From: Carallia brachiata
Taxonomy: Eukaryota > Streptophyta > Magnoliopsida > Malpighiales > Rhizophoraceae
Reading direction: 5' to 3'
NCBI GenBank assembly: GCA_021464245.1
Contig: JADCRB010000118.1
Location: forward strand, 3,784,056-3,848,055
Length of the DNA stretch: 64,000 nucleotides
Shown here in pieces: positions 26,817 through 39,139 of the stretch. Position numbers and translations under genes: made by a program. Numbering within the stretch: position 1 is the first letter of the stretch; every line of letters begins with the position of its first letter. The notes beneath the pieces are model-generated. The model worked only from the letters and a program-made list of their open reading frames with translations. It was not told where the DNA came from and made no database searches.

Positions 26817-29289
26817 AGGCAACATTTTTTTGATATTAATCCAATTATATATTTCGTTTTTTTTTATGGGCAAAGACTTATTATCTATTTCACGGTAGCA
26901 GGAACCTTTTGAAAGCAAGATTAACCTTTTGAAATTAGACCCACAAATTAAAAAGAAGAAAACGTTCAATGGGGAAAGGCAAATCACAAAATAATAGGAA
27001 ACTCTCCAATCAGGGGATTGAGAGAATTCAAGGCCCACTTTACACTATCCCTGAAAGCCATGGTAGCTTGATGTTCAATTCCTAAATTTAAGTATTGACG
27101 AAAGAAAAACGAAACCATTAAGTACAGTTTAGTGGTTATTAAGTTGATGACTTAAAAAAATTACGTACTTAAATTTCTGACGTCATTATTAGTTAAATCT
27201 TTATTCTCACTTTAACTGGCAGACAAAAAAAAGTACACTAAAAGGAAATGACAGTGCAACCAAATCATCAAAGACCAGATCACGGAAACCATTCTTTGTG
27301 AGACAATGGTGCAGGGCATCTCATTATGGATTCCGAACGAAAAGATTGCAATTTCTAGTTTTTGACTTTTTGAAGCACTACAGTGCCCATTTTGCAATTA
27401 GTGGGGACCGCAAAGTATCACAATTCACATCAATATGCCACTTTTTCTTTGTGGACATCCATACCTTTTATACTGAGAAGATGCGAGTAGCCCTGTTCGT
27501 GATGTTAACGTGTGCCACAGTAACTTACACCATATTATCATTCTAATAAGTTTGTGTTTTTATTACTTAATTTTATAATAGTTATATAATAATATAAGTT
27601 GTTAGATAATTAAAAATAAAAAAAAATTATTACATATTTTTAAAATTATTTAAATGAAATTATTTAATATTACTTGATATCGTTTTGATTGATTAATTTT
27701 GTCACTTTAAACTTGGAGGTCACTTTCTTTGATGCTTACAAGGCTGTGATATTCCCATTGTTGATGGATACAAATTGTTCATTGGCCATTTGCATCTTCG
27801 TGCTCTATATCTCTTTGGCGGAAAGATGGCTTGACCAACAAAATAAGGCACACCCTATTTGAAAACTAAGCCAATTTTGATTTGCCTATCGTGCACCCTT
27901 TGTGGTCCATATTACGCAATTGGTTCTGGCATAAAACGCAGACTCATGCTTTGGAAGCACCGACAGTTCGTTCATCATTGGCTTCTGGAAATGATTGAGC
28001 TCCTACAAAAATAAGGAGAGCCTATTTTATGGAACAAAAATATTATAGCACCGGAGAAAATAGCCCAACATGTGCCCAACAATTTTGTTTGAATGCAACG
28101 GCTGCGTAAGTTTTTGTGACGAATTCTTCAATTTTTACAACTCAAAAACGTTTTCATGTATTTCTATTTTTTGTTGTAAAATATATAGGCGTGATTATAA
28201 AAACTTAAGCAGTTAATACATTCGAACAAATTTTTCAAGAAAAATCATTTGGTACTGTAGCGGTGTCCTGAATGGAAATTGATTTTGTACTTACTTAATG
28301 CTTCAAACGGTAGCAGCCTAGGAGGAGTAAACCAGACAAGCTTATTACCAATGTAGTTGTAGTGAAAAGGGGATAGCCAGGCACTCAAAGTCAACTTTTC
28401 AACTAAATTTTAGTTATTGGGAAATAGTTGGTCATTAGATATTAGTTGTTCAAGAGATAAGATTGACATTAGTTGTTCAAGAGATAAGATTTTTCTAGGT
28501 CCTATAATCTTGCAAATTAATGCGTTCCTCCTATCCCACTTATGAACTCCAATAAGTTTTTTTTTTACTCGAACAACTTTTAAACAGAATAAATATAACC
28601 AGAAAAGTGAATTCCACAATCAGGGGCTGCTGAGCATTCAAGGCCCACGATGTGGGGAACATAAATTATTCTTTAGATCATAGGCTCCATCAGCTATCAT
28701 GCCTTTCGCTTCAAATTACTCGAAGATATCCTTGCGAGACTATTGACAGATTGCTTAAAAATGCTTCTTTTCTTAATAACAGCTAGGAAGTGAAGCTAAC
28801 GAGATGAGAACTGTCCGGAGATAAAATGCTGATTTGGTATTTGATTGAAGAGAAATCATAGTTAGCAAAACATCCAAAGCATATCAAATATTTTTTTTTT
28901 GTCCATTTGAAAGTCTATCCCTCTTATATTCCCTTTTTTTTCTAAAATTTAAACTTAAAATTTCTATCATAAATATTTGAGTTCTAACCACTAAACTATT
29001 CTTAAAAAACAAAAGCAAAGGACAAAAGCAGAGCAAATATATGTATAGCTAAAAGTTGATATTTAAAAAAAAAATGAAAAAATGGGGTAGTGCCACCGTC
29101 TGGGTAGGGAGCACCCAAAGAAAAGTAATATTCCTCCGTTTCCTCTAAAACTGTATAGAGGCAATATGTAGTACTAGCATAGATCTACAAGAAATTGGCA
29201 ATCACTGAAAAGAACCATTATTGAACCCAATTTTTTATGATGATTTTTGTAATATGGAATGGCAATTACTTGCTTTGAGGTAGAACAAG

Positions 29290-29940
29290 GTTCTCAGAAC
29301 CGAACCGGTCATTGAACCGGAAAATTGAGAGGTTCAAGGTTCAACTGGTTCGACCTGTAAAACCGCGGTTAAACCGGTAAAACCGGTATTTAATATTAAA
29401 TATATAAAAATTAAATTTTATAACTTATATAATTATATAAATATTATATTATAAAGAATGATAATAATATTTAAAATAAAGTGTATTTTAAGAATTACTA
29501 ATATTTACATACATTAAAGATATTATAATTAGTATATTTAACAAAATATAATTTATAAAAATTAATTTAAAAAATAATATTTATAAATAGTGATTAAATA
29601 TTAATTTTTAAATTTTAAAGATTAAATTGAAAATTTTAATCAATTGAGGACTAAATTAGAATTTTTAGTTAAAATTAGAGTTTTAATTATAATTTAGATA
29701 AAATTTTAGGTTAAATTATAATTTAAAATTTTTTAATTTAAATTGAACCGGTTCATCCGGTTCAACCGGTCCCGGTTTTCCCGGTTTTCCCGGTTCTTGA
29801 CCGGTTTTTCCAGTTCTTGACCGGTTTTTTCCGGTTCGATCCGAATTCCATTTTTAGACTTGAACCGGACCGGACCTAGGACCGGTTCCCGGTTTTTCCG
29901 GTTGAACCGGCCGGTCCGGTCCGGTTTTCAAATCCATGAG
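29290..29940. mobile_element. CCGG-rich dispersed repeat, intact copy
   Basis: The ends are dense in AACCGGTT-type motifs (29295-29390 and 29745-29930) around an AT-rich core. The left end (AGAACCGAACCGGTCATTG) is roughly inverted relative to the right end (reversed: AAAACCGGACCGGACC). A related copy at about 45560-45995 shares the core phrase ATAATATTTATAAATAG(T/C)GA. No coding capacity, so it is probably a non-autonomous element. Confidence 0.65.
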
Positions 29941-31352
29941 GTAGAATATCAATAATTGGAATTCTTTTTTTTTTTGACAAAAAACAATTCAGTTATTAGC
30001 GTATCATTTATCAGATCTTTTAATTGATCACAGATATCTCTCGTTTGAACAATCCATTTAACAACCTTTAAAGGGACCAGACCCACCATACAAGCATTAA
30101 TAGAGCCTACTAGCCTCTCCCTTAGTGTCTGGCCCAATTTATTTTAAGTACAGTTCACAATCTTTTGTCACCAAAAGTCACTTAACCATTACTAGGGGAT
30201 GATGTATGTACTGAAACTCAAACCCAAAATACCGAGTATAAAAATATACAAATTTTATCACTAAACCACCGACTCATGTGACGAATTCTTTTACCTTTAG
30301 TTTCCTTATCTTTAACAATTTTATTTTTAAAAACAATCTAAGAAAAGCCATACAGTGTACATAGGACTTAACTTTTAATGAGCAAAGTCAATTGTTGAAG
30401 ATATTGTTTTGTAAAATGATATCTTTCTTGAAGCCTTTAAGGTTATCATTTTTATCGTGACCCATAAGATATTAATTAACATTTTTTTAAAGTCTCATTT
30501 TTTGGCCCTTAAATTCTTGTATGAAAAAATGATCAAAACCATAGTTATCACGACCCGAACTGATCAGACGTCTTTGATTTGAGATTTCTAGGTCATTGCC
30601 ACAATACTCTCACGAACACTGATTGGAGCAAAGGATATAGTAATGTACTACGGTCATTTTACCAAAAAAAAAAAAAAGAAAAAAGAAATCTAAGAATAAA
30701 ATTAAAGGACTAAGGAGACAAACCCCAAAGAAAAAAATCACAACATAGTACAAAGTTGTTGCTCAAGAATACTCTAGTTTAATTTCCTTTTCTTTTATTA
30801 AGATAATAAAATTCAAAACTTTTACTAATTGATTATTAATTTTATTTATTTAATACTGTAATATTAGTGATTAGTCTGTTAAATAATTATCTAAAGACAC
30901 TATAAAAATATTTTAAGAGATATATTTTCATAAATTTTATATCACAGTAAATTTGGAGAGACGTTCTACATATTCTAATTTCAAAAGACTCAATAACTAC
31001 TCAGATTAAGTTGGGGTGATTTGATCATCGATTTATCAAGGCAATGTCCCCCTTGCTATATTTTACGCTGATTTTGATCGCAAGAGGAATGACTGTTATC
31101 ACGGACGCGAAAGAAATAACTCGTGTGGGCTCATGGTCAAAGAGAATGAGCCAGGAAGAGTGGAAAAATAAAATTTGGGGAATTTTTGATTAGTTTAATC
31201 CACCAACGTAAAAATTCTTGGCTGGTTCGAAATTTTTATTTGTTTCCTTTGCTTAATTAATGCATTCACACGAAAATTCAACGAATAGTACCGCGATTGA
31301 GGACACGCAAGCAAGGGGGGATGGAAGCCGTGAAGATAAACAGAGATCTAGC

Positions 31353-31402
31353 CACGTGTACGGTAGAGATCAACATACTTTTGTCTAAGCCATATTATAA
31401 AT
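31353..31402 (+). promoter_or_regulatory. MT2 promoter: G-box and TATA box
   Basis: A CACGTG G-box (31353-31358) lies about 40 bases upstream of TATAAAT (31396-31402), which is about 110 bases before the metallothionein ATG. Both motifs are visible. Function is inferred from spacing. Confidence 0.5.
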
Positions 31403-31509
31403 CAGACTGCAGGGGGCCTATGGTTGAACATCAACTCAAGAGTTTTGCTTCACAGAAATTTCTTTTTGAGCAGAAATTTCCCCAAATCCTTTTCTCTAAC
31501 AAAAGAAAA

Positions 31510-32720
31510 ATGTCTTGCTGTGGAGGAAACTGCGGATGTGGCTCTGGCTGCAAGTGCGGCGGTAGCTGCAATGGGTATTTTTTTCTTATCATAAAATGAT
31601 TACTAGTTAGTTGTTAAATGTTAATGAACAGAAATGCACACGTGAGAAGACGTTTCAAATATTCTATTTTACTGTGAATTATGGGAGTTAAGGAGATTCG
31701 ATCTCCTGAATCCCCTCCAAATCTAATATATTTAGCGGCCACTTGGGTTAGCTAAGTGCGTTTTTTTCTTAGGAAGATCAACCTTATTTTCTATTTGTAC
31801 CATATTTATGTTCTTGTGACTCTGGATAGATCAGAACCTGCGAGACAGAGTCAACTTATGTGTATTGTGTGCTCTGTCTGATGGGCCTTCCTTTCTTCGA
31901 AGAAAGTGACAGGCTCTCATATTCGGACAGTCACAGTCTAGCTATTTTTCTTTGTTTACTTATATTATGTACTAATTAGAAAAGAACCCAATTGCCTAGA
32001 TTCAATGATTCTAAAGAAAATGATGGGGACTTCCTGTTTCTTTTTGTTTTTTGTGTTTTTTTTTTTTTTTTTTTCCCGCAGATGTGGCATGTACCCTGAC
32101 TTGAGTTTCTCGGAGAGCACCACAACCCAAACCATCATTGAGGGCGTTGCACCGGTGAAGATGTAAGTATTGCTCCATAGAAATATGTATCATTTTGGAC
32201 ATCTCTGGTTTAAATCCAGACAGTGGGATTTAAGGATTTATGGAAAGTATTAAGAGTTTTTTTACGGTCCAATTTCAAAAAAAAAAGAAAAAAAACTCTA
32301 ATTGTTAACACAATAGGACTGAAAATGATAAATCTCAAGATTTGTTGACTTCAACAGCGTGTGATGGAAAACCCGAAGTGTAAGGCAACCAGATTTGTTG
32401 TCCTTTTGAGGGCAATCATCAAGGATAAATCTCAGAGCCTTTTATAATTTACCCATTAACAATATGACATGAAAATAAGTCCTAATTTGCGAAATTGAAA
32501 ACTTAATTTATATGTCTAGTACTGGATGCACCTAGCATGCGGTGATCTGGTCTATATATGACCATGTACTAGAAGCGATCTGCCCAAGTAACAAGTTTTG
32601 TGTATAAAAATTGACTAATTTTGCAGGTTACACGAGGGGTCTTCTGAGATGAGCTTTGGTGCTGAGAATGGCTGCAAGTGTGGATCAAACTGCACCTGCG
32701 ACCCATGCAACTGCAAATGA
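31510..32720 (+). CDS. MT2: Type 2 metallothionein
   Basis: Small cytosolic Cys-rich protein that chelates Cu and Zn and scavenges oxidants. Exons are 31510-31574, 32082-32162 and 32627-32720, joined by GT-AG introns into 240 bases, 79 residues. The N-terminal cluster has eight Cys (residues 3, 4, 8, 10, 14, 16, 20, 23), starting [19 protein letters not shown] Cys-free linker follows (MYPDLSFSE to EMSFGAENG). The C-terminal cluster has six Cys (65, 67, 71, 73, 76, 78), ending CTCDPCNCK. The CC pair, the YPDL motif and the spacing are diagnostic for plant type 2. The frame is intact, including the two split codons (GG|A and AT|G). A G-box and TATA box lie upstream. Confidence 0.96.
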
Positions 32721-34600
32721 TCAGAAACACATGGAGATCGGCCCAACAAAGCATTTGTGCTCTTATAATAAAATCCAAATGTTTGGTGTCAATAAATCAG
32801 CCGTGGGAGGGGTCTTAATATCCTCTTTGCAGGACTTAATTTTGATGCTGTTTCATGGCTGGCTTTGTGTCCTGTGTCACTACTGCTTTGTTGGTCTATG
32901 GAGCTTCTATTTATGCTAATCCGAAACCATTGAATTGTTGTGGAATCAATGATCAATATATCCGCCGTGTGACTGTGTTAAATTCTTTCTTCTCTTACAT
33001 TTTATATTTGTTAGTGTGTTTTTTTTCGCTGGTTTCTTCCTTCCTTTCACGGGTATCGCTGTAAGATTTAACCAATTAAGCTGGATCCCTAAGATAACTT
33101 TTGGGGAAGTAGAAGAACTTTTATATGCCAATATAAGTTACTTTTGATTTTAGGAATCACGGACAAAAAAATTTATGTCTCATCTGAGGAAAACTAACGA
33201 AGGAATTGATAAACTTATGAGCTGATAAAATCGATTATTAATACAAATTTCAGAGTCGAGATTCGGCCTAACGAATTGTGTAGCGGATTTAGCCGACTAA
33301 AGTTTCGGATGGAGAGCGGGCCCTGTACTTGAAAGTCGAGGAAGCTACTGGTGCCCCGAATAGATATATGAGATATTAATATTCTGACGTTTAAATTAAT
33401 TTAAGGACTAAAGATAATAAAAAATTATAATTATAAGATTATAAATGTGCATTTTAGAGACTGTAATTTAGGTAAATATCTATAATTAAATACAGAAGTC
33501 ATCACTTTGGAAGTATTCTTAAGGTATGCTTTGTTTGGTAGCGGAGGAGTCATCCTTTGTTGGACCTGATGAAGATATTCCCTCACAATAATATTCTATG
33601 GAGAAAAAGTACTTAACCCGTGCTCCTAATTTTTAACTCTCTGTCCCGATGCCAGCCTCTGCTTAATGATTAGTTTTTTTGGTTTGTGTGCATAAATTAG
33701 AAGAAAAGTGAAAATAATAATTTATAATTTTATTAGAAAGTATTGTAAAATTTTATATTTATTATTTAATATTGATAGAATTCGATTTTAGAATTTTTTT
33801 TATCCTAAATCAACCTCTTAAACTAACTGAAGTACATAAGCAGTGGTAACAGTTAATTTACTTCATTATGACTTGTAGGTGACAACTTCGTTCGTTTTAC
33901 AGGATCTTCTCCTAAAAAGAGAGGATGGAGGCTTTAACTTTTGACGTTCCATCATTCTTCGACTCAACCCAACCTATTTCAATCAATGGACTTCGCCACG
34001 CTTGATCCACCACTAAATTTTCTTTCTTTTTCTTTTTTTTTTTTTTTTTTATCTGGCCGAAATTGAATTTTATTGTGCCATTTTGTATGGCTTACAGGCT
34101 TAGACTCTGAACCTAAAATTGGGCCCAATTCAAAACCATTTTTCAAGTGAAAGGATTTCGATTCGTATTCCTATTGCTACACTACACTAGCATGTTGATT
34201 TTTCAGAAATAATAATGGGAAGTAATTATATGTAAGAAATAATAAAGAATGTAATTTTCTTTTTTTTTTGACTAAACATAGAAGAAAATGTTTAGTGAAA
34301 TTTTTTTTACGTAAGATCAAATAATATGAGTTATTAGATAACTAAATTTAAAAAAATAAATAGATAAAATTATCAGATACTGTTATCAATTCTAATGTTA
34401 CTTTAGTATTAATTAAGATTTGGAGTTGAAAATGGAAAATACTTAATCCTCCGGAAAATATAAAAGAAAAAGAAAAAGAAAATACTGAACCATTTGCAGC
34501 TTGCAAGTCGAAGGTCATGACATATCAAAACGACGTCGGTGGACCAAATAGTGTTTCGTTACTTGAATCTTAGGGTTTCCCTTGGGCATAAGAAAAAGTG
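32721..34600. other. MT2 3' flank and intergenic DNA
   Basis: The MT2 3' UTR probably reaches about 32930. The rest up to the TIM9 leader is AT-rich with poly-T tracts (34028-34051 and others). No gene or clear element was recognised. Confidence 0.5.
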
Positions 34601-34738
34601 GAAAACGGCCCCTTTCGCTTAAACCCCTAAATTCACAGTTCGCACATTTAAGAAAAAGAAAAACAAAAAAAAAGCACACAAATTGGAAGAAAAGGAGAGT
34701 GGAAGGGATATCGTTGTTGAGATTTAGGAATTTCAGGT

Positions 34739-36314
34739 ATGGACAAGAAGATGCTAGGAACAACTATGGACGTTGCTTTGTCGGAAGAAGATCAGGCCCG
34801 CATGGCCAATATGATCGAACATCTTCAAATGCGCGACAGGTTTTGTTTTGTTTTGTTTTTTTGTCCCTTTTGTTCTTATTTTTTTCGTCTTATATTCGTC
34901 TGAGTTTGCTTTTATCTGGGTACGGTCTTTTAGTTGATTTATTGAGGCTGGGCACTTTCAATTGATGATGTTGACGGGTTCATCACTGAAAAAGAATGAA
35001 TCTTGATGATTGAATCTTGGGTATTTTCTGTTGGTATGTTTTGGTCTCTTAGATCAGGTTTTCTAATTATGTTAAGAATGTTTCTAATGTTTAGAGTTTT
35101 CTGTCTGGTATGAAACAGGACACGAAACCATGGGTGTCTATGTTGTGCCTACATTGGTGAGAAGGGTAGATTGTGGGGCACCATGTGTTGGTAGTGATTT
35201 TTGGGGATTTTTTTTTTTTTTTTTTGGATTTTTGGATTCAATTTTAAGGTTTTATTAACACGGTTTTGTGGTTTTGATTGGTTGTGGACGGAACAACCAA
35301 GTTTTTGTTTGTCAATGCTGCATTTGTGTTTTATTCGGTTGTTTTGGTTCTTGTTTTGTTTGTGATTTGTCTGGGAGATTGTAGACGCTGCGCGTGAATT
35401 ATAGTCATGAGCTGGTGGTTTACTTGTCTTTCTCTAGCATTATTCTCGTTTTTAAAGGTTTTTAAAATGTTCCTCAAAAAAAAAAAAAAGGTTTTTAAAA
35501 TGTTTAATCTATGACAAGATCGGGGGATTGATTTGCTTTTTGGCTTGGCATCTTCATTCTTGTTTACTTGGCTGCACATTGTGCCTTAGTTGGCTCATGG
35601 TCACTTTATTGGGATTGTACAAGTGACATTGTTTATGTGCAGCCAGAAGAATGTTCTCCTTAAAACCAATGCAGCCCCCCTGTTGCATTTGGACGTTTTG
35701 GGAACTACATTGCTAACAATCTTTTCTGTATTATTGGTTGATTTTCCGTTTTAGTTCGGGTTGATTTAAGGTTTTTGTAAGTGTCAAAGAAAAATTAAGC
35801 ATCCGAGGTACTCTACCGCCGCTTCTCCCTTCCCCAAAGCCTCATACGCACACACCCACACTCACACATGTGGATACACAGCTCATACATGTTACAGATG
35901 TAGGAGCCCTAACACTAGTTTCCAAGGAAAAGTAACTCTTAATGGTTCTGCCCTGCGGCATTGTTGGGCTTTGCTACTTTTTTTAGTTATTGGATCCTGT
36001 AGTTGCTCAACTAATGCAGAAAGTCATGTCATTATTTCTCTGTGATGTGATTGTAAGTTTTCTGTTTTTTTTTTTTTTTTTTTAATGTATACTTGCTAAC
36101 CTCAATTATTTCCTGCAGTTTGAGGATGTACAATGCACTCGTGGAAAGATGTTTCACTGATTGCGTCGATAACTTTTCACGTAAAACCCTTCAGAAGCAA
36201 GAGGAGACCTGTGTGATGAGATGTGCTGAGAAGTTCTTGAAGCATTCAATGCGTGTTGGAATGAGGTTTGCCGAACTTAATCAAGGGGCTGCTACCTCGG
36301 ATCAGAGTACTTAG
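34739..36314 (+). CDS. TIM9: Mitochondrial import inner membrane translocase subunit TIM9
   Basis: Small Tim chaperone of the mitochondrial intermembrane space, which forms a hexamer with TIM10 and escorts hydrophobic precursors to TIM22. Exons are 34739-34839 and 36119-36314, with a 1279-base GT-AG intron that splits a Ser codon (AG|T). The product is 98 residues. The twin CX3C motif is present: C45-FTD-C49 and C65-VMR-C69, with 15 residues between. Flanking sequence is family-typical ([44 protein letters not shown]). The start was chosen because it gives the short acidic N-terminus (LSEEDQARM) usual in plant TIM9. There is no presequence, as expected. The frame is intact. Confidence 0.96.
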
Positions 36315-37286
36315 ACCACCAAAAATTTGCCCAAAGAGACCATTTGTACTTGATTTGGACAAGTAGGGGGTTTTTTTTTGTGTTGTTATTCAACTATTTT
36401 TTCCCAATGGGAAATAAAACACGGCCCATAAGATATTCTTAATTGTTGTTTACAATGTACCTCTATTGCTCAGCTGAAGCACAATAACCATCCTATTGGA
36501 AACTCGGTCGCCATTTTACTATACTACTTTGTAGAGCAAACAACTGTGAAACAGTAGTCTTCATATATAGCTATCCTTAAATATCACAATAACTGCATCT
36601 CCTTTTGGACATACACGCATTTAACCATCCACCAATGTTGATCGCAGTTTAATATGGGATTATATCGGCGTCATGTTACAAAGCTAACCTTTGTTTAGGC
36701 TTAATTCAAGATGATCATCCACGCATAGATAAAATTTAGGCCAAGCATAGGCTCACAAGTCATAACACAACCCGTTAAAAACATACAGTCATGACACAAG
36801 TCATCGCCTTGTTTCTGGGCACAAACGCATAATGACAACCGCATCTAAAGTCGTCACAAAGATGCAACAATTGACCATCACCTTCAAATTTACAAAAATA
36901 AAAGCTGAACTGGGTGCTCCCATTGGGAACATCGACTAGCTAAACTTTAACTCACGGACACCAAATAAAACACCATTATCAATTTTTCAATATCACTTTT
37001 TATTTTTCAGACGAAAGAAAACTTTGGTGCAGTCTTGGAAGAGAACAAAAGCACTCCATCTTCGTTCAATGCAACTGTCTCGATCATTTGGAAATCTGAC
37101 AAGAAGCACCATATTCAAATCTCTGCAAAAACAACAAATATTGAGATTGAGATTCAGTTGTATATCAAAATTCAAGACATCTCATAAAGTAGGAAGAAGG
37201 CATGGCGCCAAAGGAGAATATCAAGATAACAGGAAACAACTTGATTTAATCAGGAAGTGGTAAAATTACCCTTTGCAGCAGGCAGT
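36315..37286. other. Convergent 3' flanks of TIM9 and CXIP4
   Basis: The 3' UTR of plus-strand TIM9 (an AATAAA-like signal is near 36413) and that of minus-strand CXIP4 occupy this interval. No additional gene was recognised. Confidence 0.5.
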
Positions 37287-38256
37287 TTACTCATCCTCTT
37301 CATAATGGCGTTTTCTGCTCCTCTTCTCCGAGCGCTTTGTGCCCCTTCCAACCCGTGAATCATCAGATTCACTAGCATCAGAATCAGATGCTGGTTTCTC
37401 CCTCCTGCTCTTTTGCTTGTGCCGCCTACCGGAATCTTCAGATGCATCTGAGTCAGAATCATCAGAATATCGATGACTTCTCCTCCTCCTCTTCTCCTTC
37501 CTACTCTTCCTCTTATGGTGCTTCCGATCCTCCTCTTCATCTGAGGATTCATCCCTCTTCCTCCTCTTCTCCCTCTTCCCCCTCCTTCCTACTCCTACCT
37601 TCATCCTCATCCTCTGATTCATCACTTCCCCTCTTCTTACTCGTCCTTTTCTTTGACCTTCCTCTCTTCTTTCTCTCATCAGAATCAGAACCTGAATCAT
37701 CTTCATCAGAGTCCTCCTTCCTCTTCCTAGATGACCTGCCCTTGCTACTAGTCTTCTTACCATACCTTTCAGCAATAATCCTCTCAATCTCCGAATCAAC
37801 ATCAGAATCCGAGGTCTCAATCTCATCCTCCTCTTCCTCTCTCTCCTCACTCTCAACCCCATTTCTCCCTTTTCCCTTTATCTTATCCAACCCGGACAAA
37901 CCTGCAGCCTCAACTGCTTCTGGACCTTTCTCATTGTTATCATCCTTAACGCTCAAGAAATTTCTACACTGAAAAGAAAGGTGCCCTACGCGACCACATC
38001 TCTTGCAAGCACCACGGGCTTCATCAGCATTAGATCCTGTGATGCGAGCGAGAGCTAGAAGCCCCTGAAAACTCTGATACGCATTCCCAGCTTCAGGCTC
38101 CGCGGCGGCAGAATTTTGCTGGGACGAGTCATCCTTAGTGGGTGCATAAGGGTCGTATCCGATTGCGCTCTGCCATATACCGTGGGTTTGGAGGGCAGCA
38201 CTGCTATGCACCCTATTGTTCGCAGGCATGCGAACCCTTCCAGCTGTAGCCGGCAT
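37287..38256 (-). CDS. CXIP4: CAX-interacting protein 4 (CXIP4), one frameshift
   Basis: Plant zinc-knuckle protein first found as an interactor of the CAX1 vacuolar Ca2+/H+ exchanger; its basic, RS-like tail suggests nuclear RNA work. The start ATG at 38256 gives MPATAGRVRMPANNRVHSSA, the invariant family N-terminus, followed by HGIWQSAIGYDPYAP, a CCHC knuckle CKRCGRVGHLSFQC, and DVDSEIERIIAERYGKK. Low-complexity Ser/Asp/Lys/Arg sequence follows. The frame runs into a stop after RSRKEG because of a five-G run at 37578-37582. With one G fewer it continues REKRRKRDESSDEEED to SRVGRGTKRSEKRSRKRH and the natural stop at 37287. Total length is about 323 residues, close to the family. The homopolymer position suggests a sequencing indel. 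A 5'-UTR intron lies upstream. Confidence 0.93.
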
Positions 38257-38277
38257 CTTCAACTACAGGAAATGAAA

Positions 38278-38760
38278 CTGCCAAAACCAAAGAATGAGAA
38301 CGTATCATGGATAACAAATTAAACCTAAATTAAAAAATTTTCAGAGTTGGAATTCTATATCATAAATTAAAAATAGAATTAAATTGGAAATATCACGGTA
38401 TCCCTGACAGGTTGAATTCAAGCTTTCAAATCCGAGTAAAAATAAACGGTTTTTCACCAAAAAGAAAAAAATCATCTAAATCAACTCAATTCAAAATCAT
38501 CCTTCGGATTAAGATAAAGACCCAATTCTAGAACTCAATATCTAGGGTTTGTTCCTTACTAATAGAAACCCGAAACGAAAAATTATAAAAAAAAAAAGGC
38601 AAATTCATCGACATATGAAACCCAAAAAGAATCAAAACAAGGTAGTAATAAACTTACAATAAATCCCAACAAAAAAAAAAGGCTAAAATCTAAGAACCTG
38701 TCGGAAAACGGGTCAACGAATTCAAGACAAAACAAGAAGCGGTCGGATCGGGCGTCTCAC
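38278..38760 (-). other. CXIP4 5'-UTR intron
   Basis: Minus-strand donor GGCAG|GTGAGA (GT at 38760) and acceptor TTTTGGCAG (AG at 38279-38278) leave about 20 untranslated bases before the ATG at 38256. The leader exon would lie at about 38761-38880. This is a prediction from splice signals only. Confidence 0.5.
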
Positions 38761-39139
38761 CTGCCTGAATCTAGAGCCTTAAACGGAGGAAACAAGGACG
38801 ATGTAGTCGAAAAGCTAGAAATCTCCGTTTGAATTTGATTTCCCTTTTCGTCGTCGGTTGGTTCTGGAATCGAATTGTTCATTAAATAATAATCTGGGAG
38901 CGTGTTGATGTCGGTGGGAACGGTTCTAAACTGTGCGTTTCGTGTGGGACGAGAACGACGACGGATTTGCTTTGCCGCATAGTTTAGGTAGTAAATTTTT
39001 ATTTATTTATTTTTTGTGATCAAAGGTAGTAAATTTTCTAAAGCACATAAGCATGGTTTCAAATATGAGCATGGTTTTCTGTATATATATAAGCATAGTT
39101 TCAAAAAAAAAAAAACATGGCTTCAAATTTGTCCAAAAT

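Larger units (their letters stand above)
14400..31290. other. 17-kb gene-poor, repeat-rich intergenic region
   Basis: No reading frame here resembles a known protein. Contents supported by sequence: a CpG-richer island at 16325-16620, an inverted repeat pair (16655-16790 and 18468-18600), a 74-base tandem duplication at 19071-19216, MITE-like elements at about 18774-18958, 20112-20362 and 26514-26816, an (AAT)n run at 24861-24883, a perfect palindrome at 26426-26461, and a CCGG-rich repeat at 29290-29940. Many poly-A/T tracts are present. Decayed transposons probably fill more of it than could be delimited. Confidence 0.6.

Noticed and set aside
34582..34965. Open frame overlapping the TIM9 start
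   Set aside because: It is in a different frame from the clear TIM9 exon and reads into its intron.
37388..37972. Ser/Pro-rich open frame antisense to CXIP4
   Set aside because: Arises from the CT-rich complement of the GA-rich RS-like tail.
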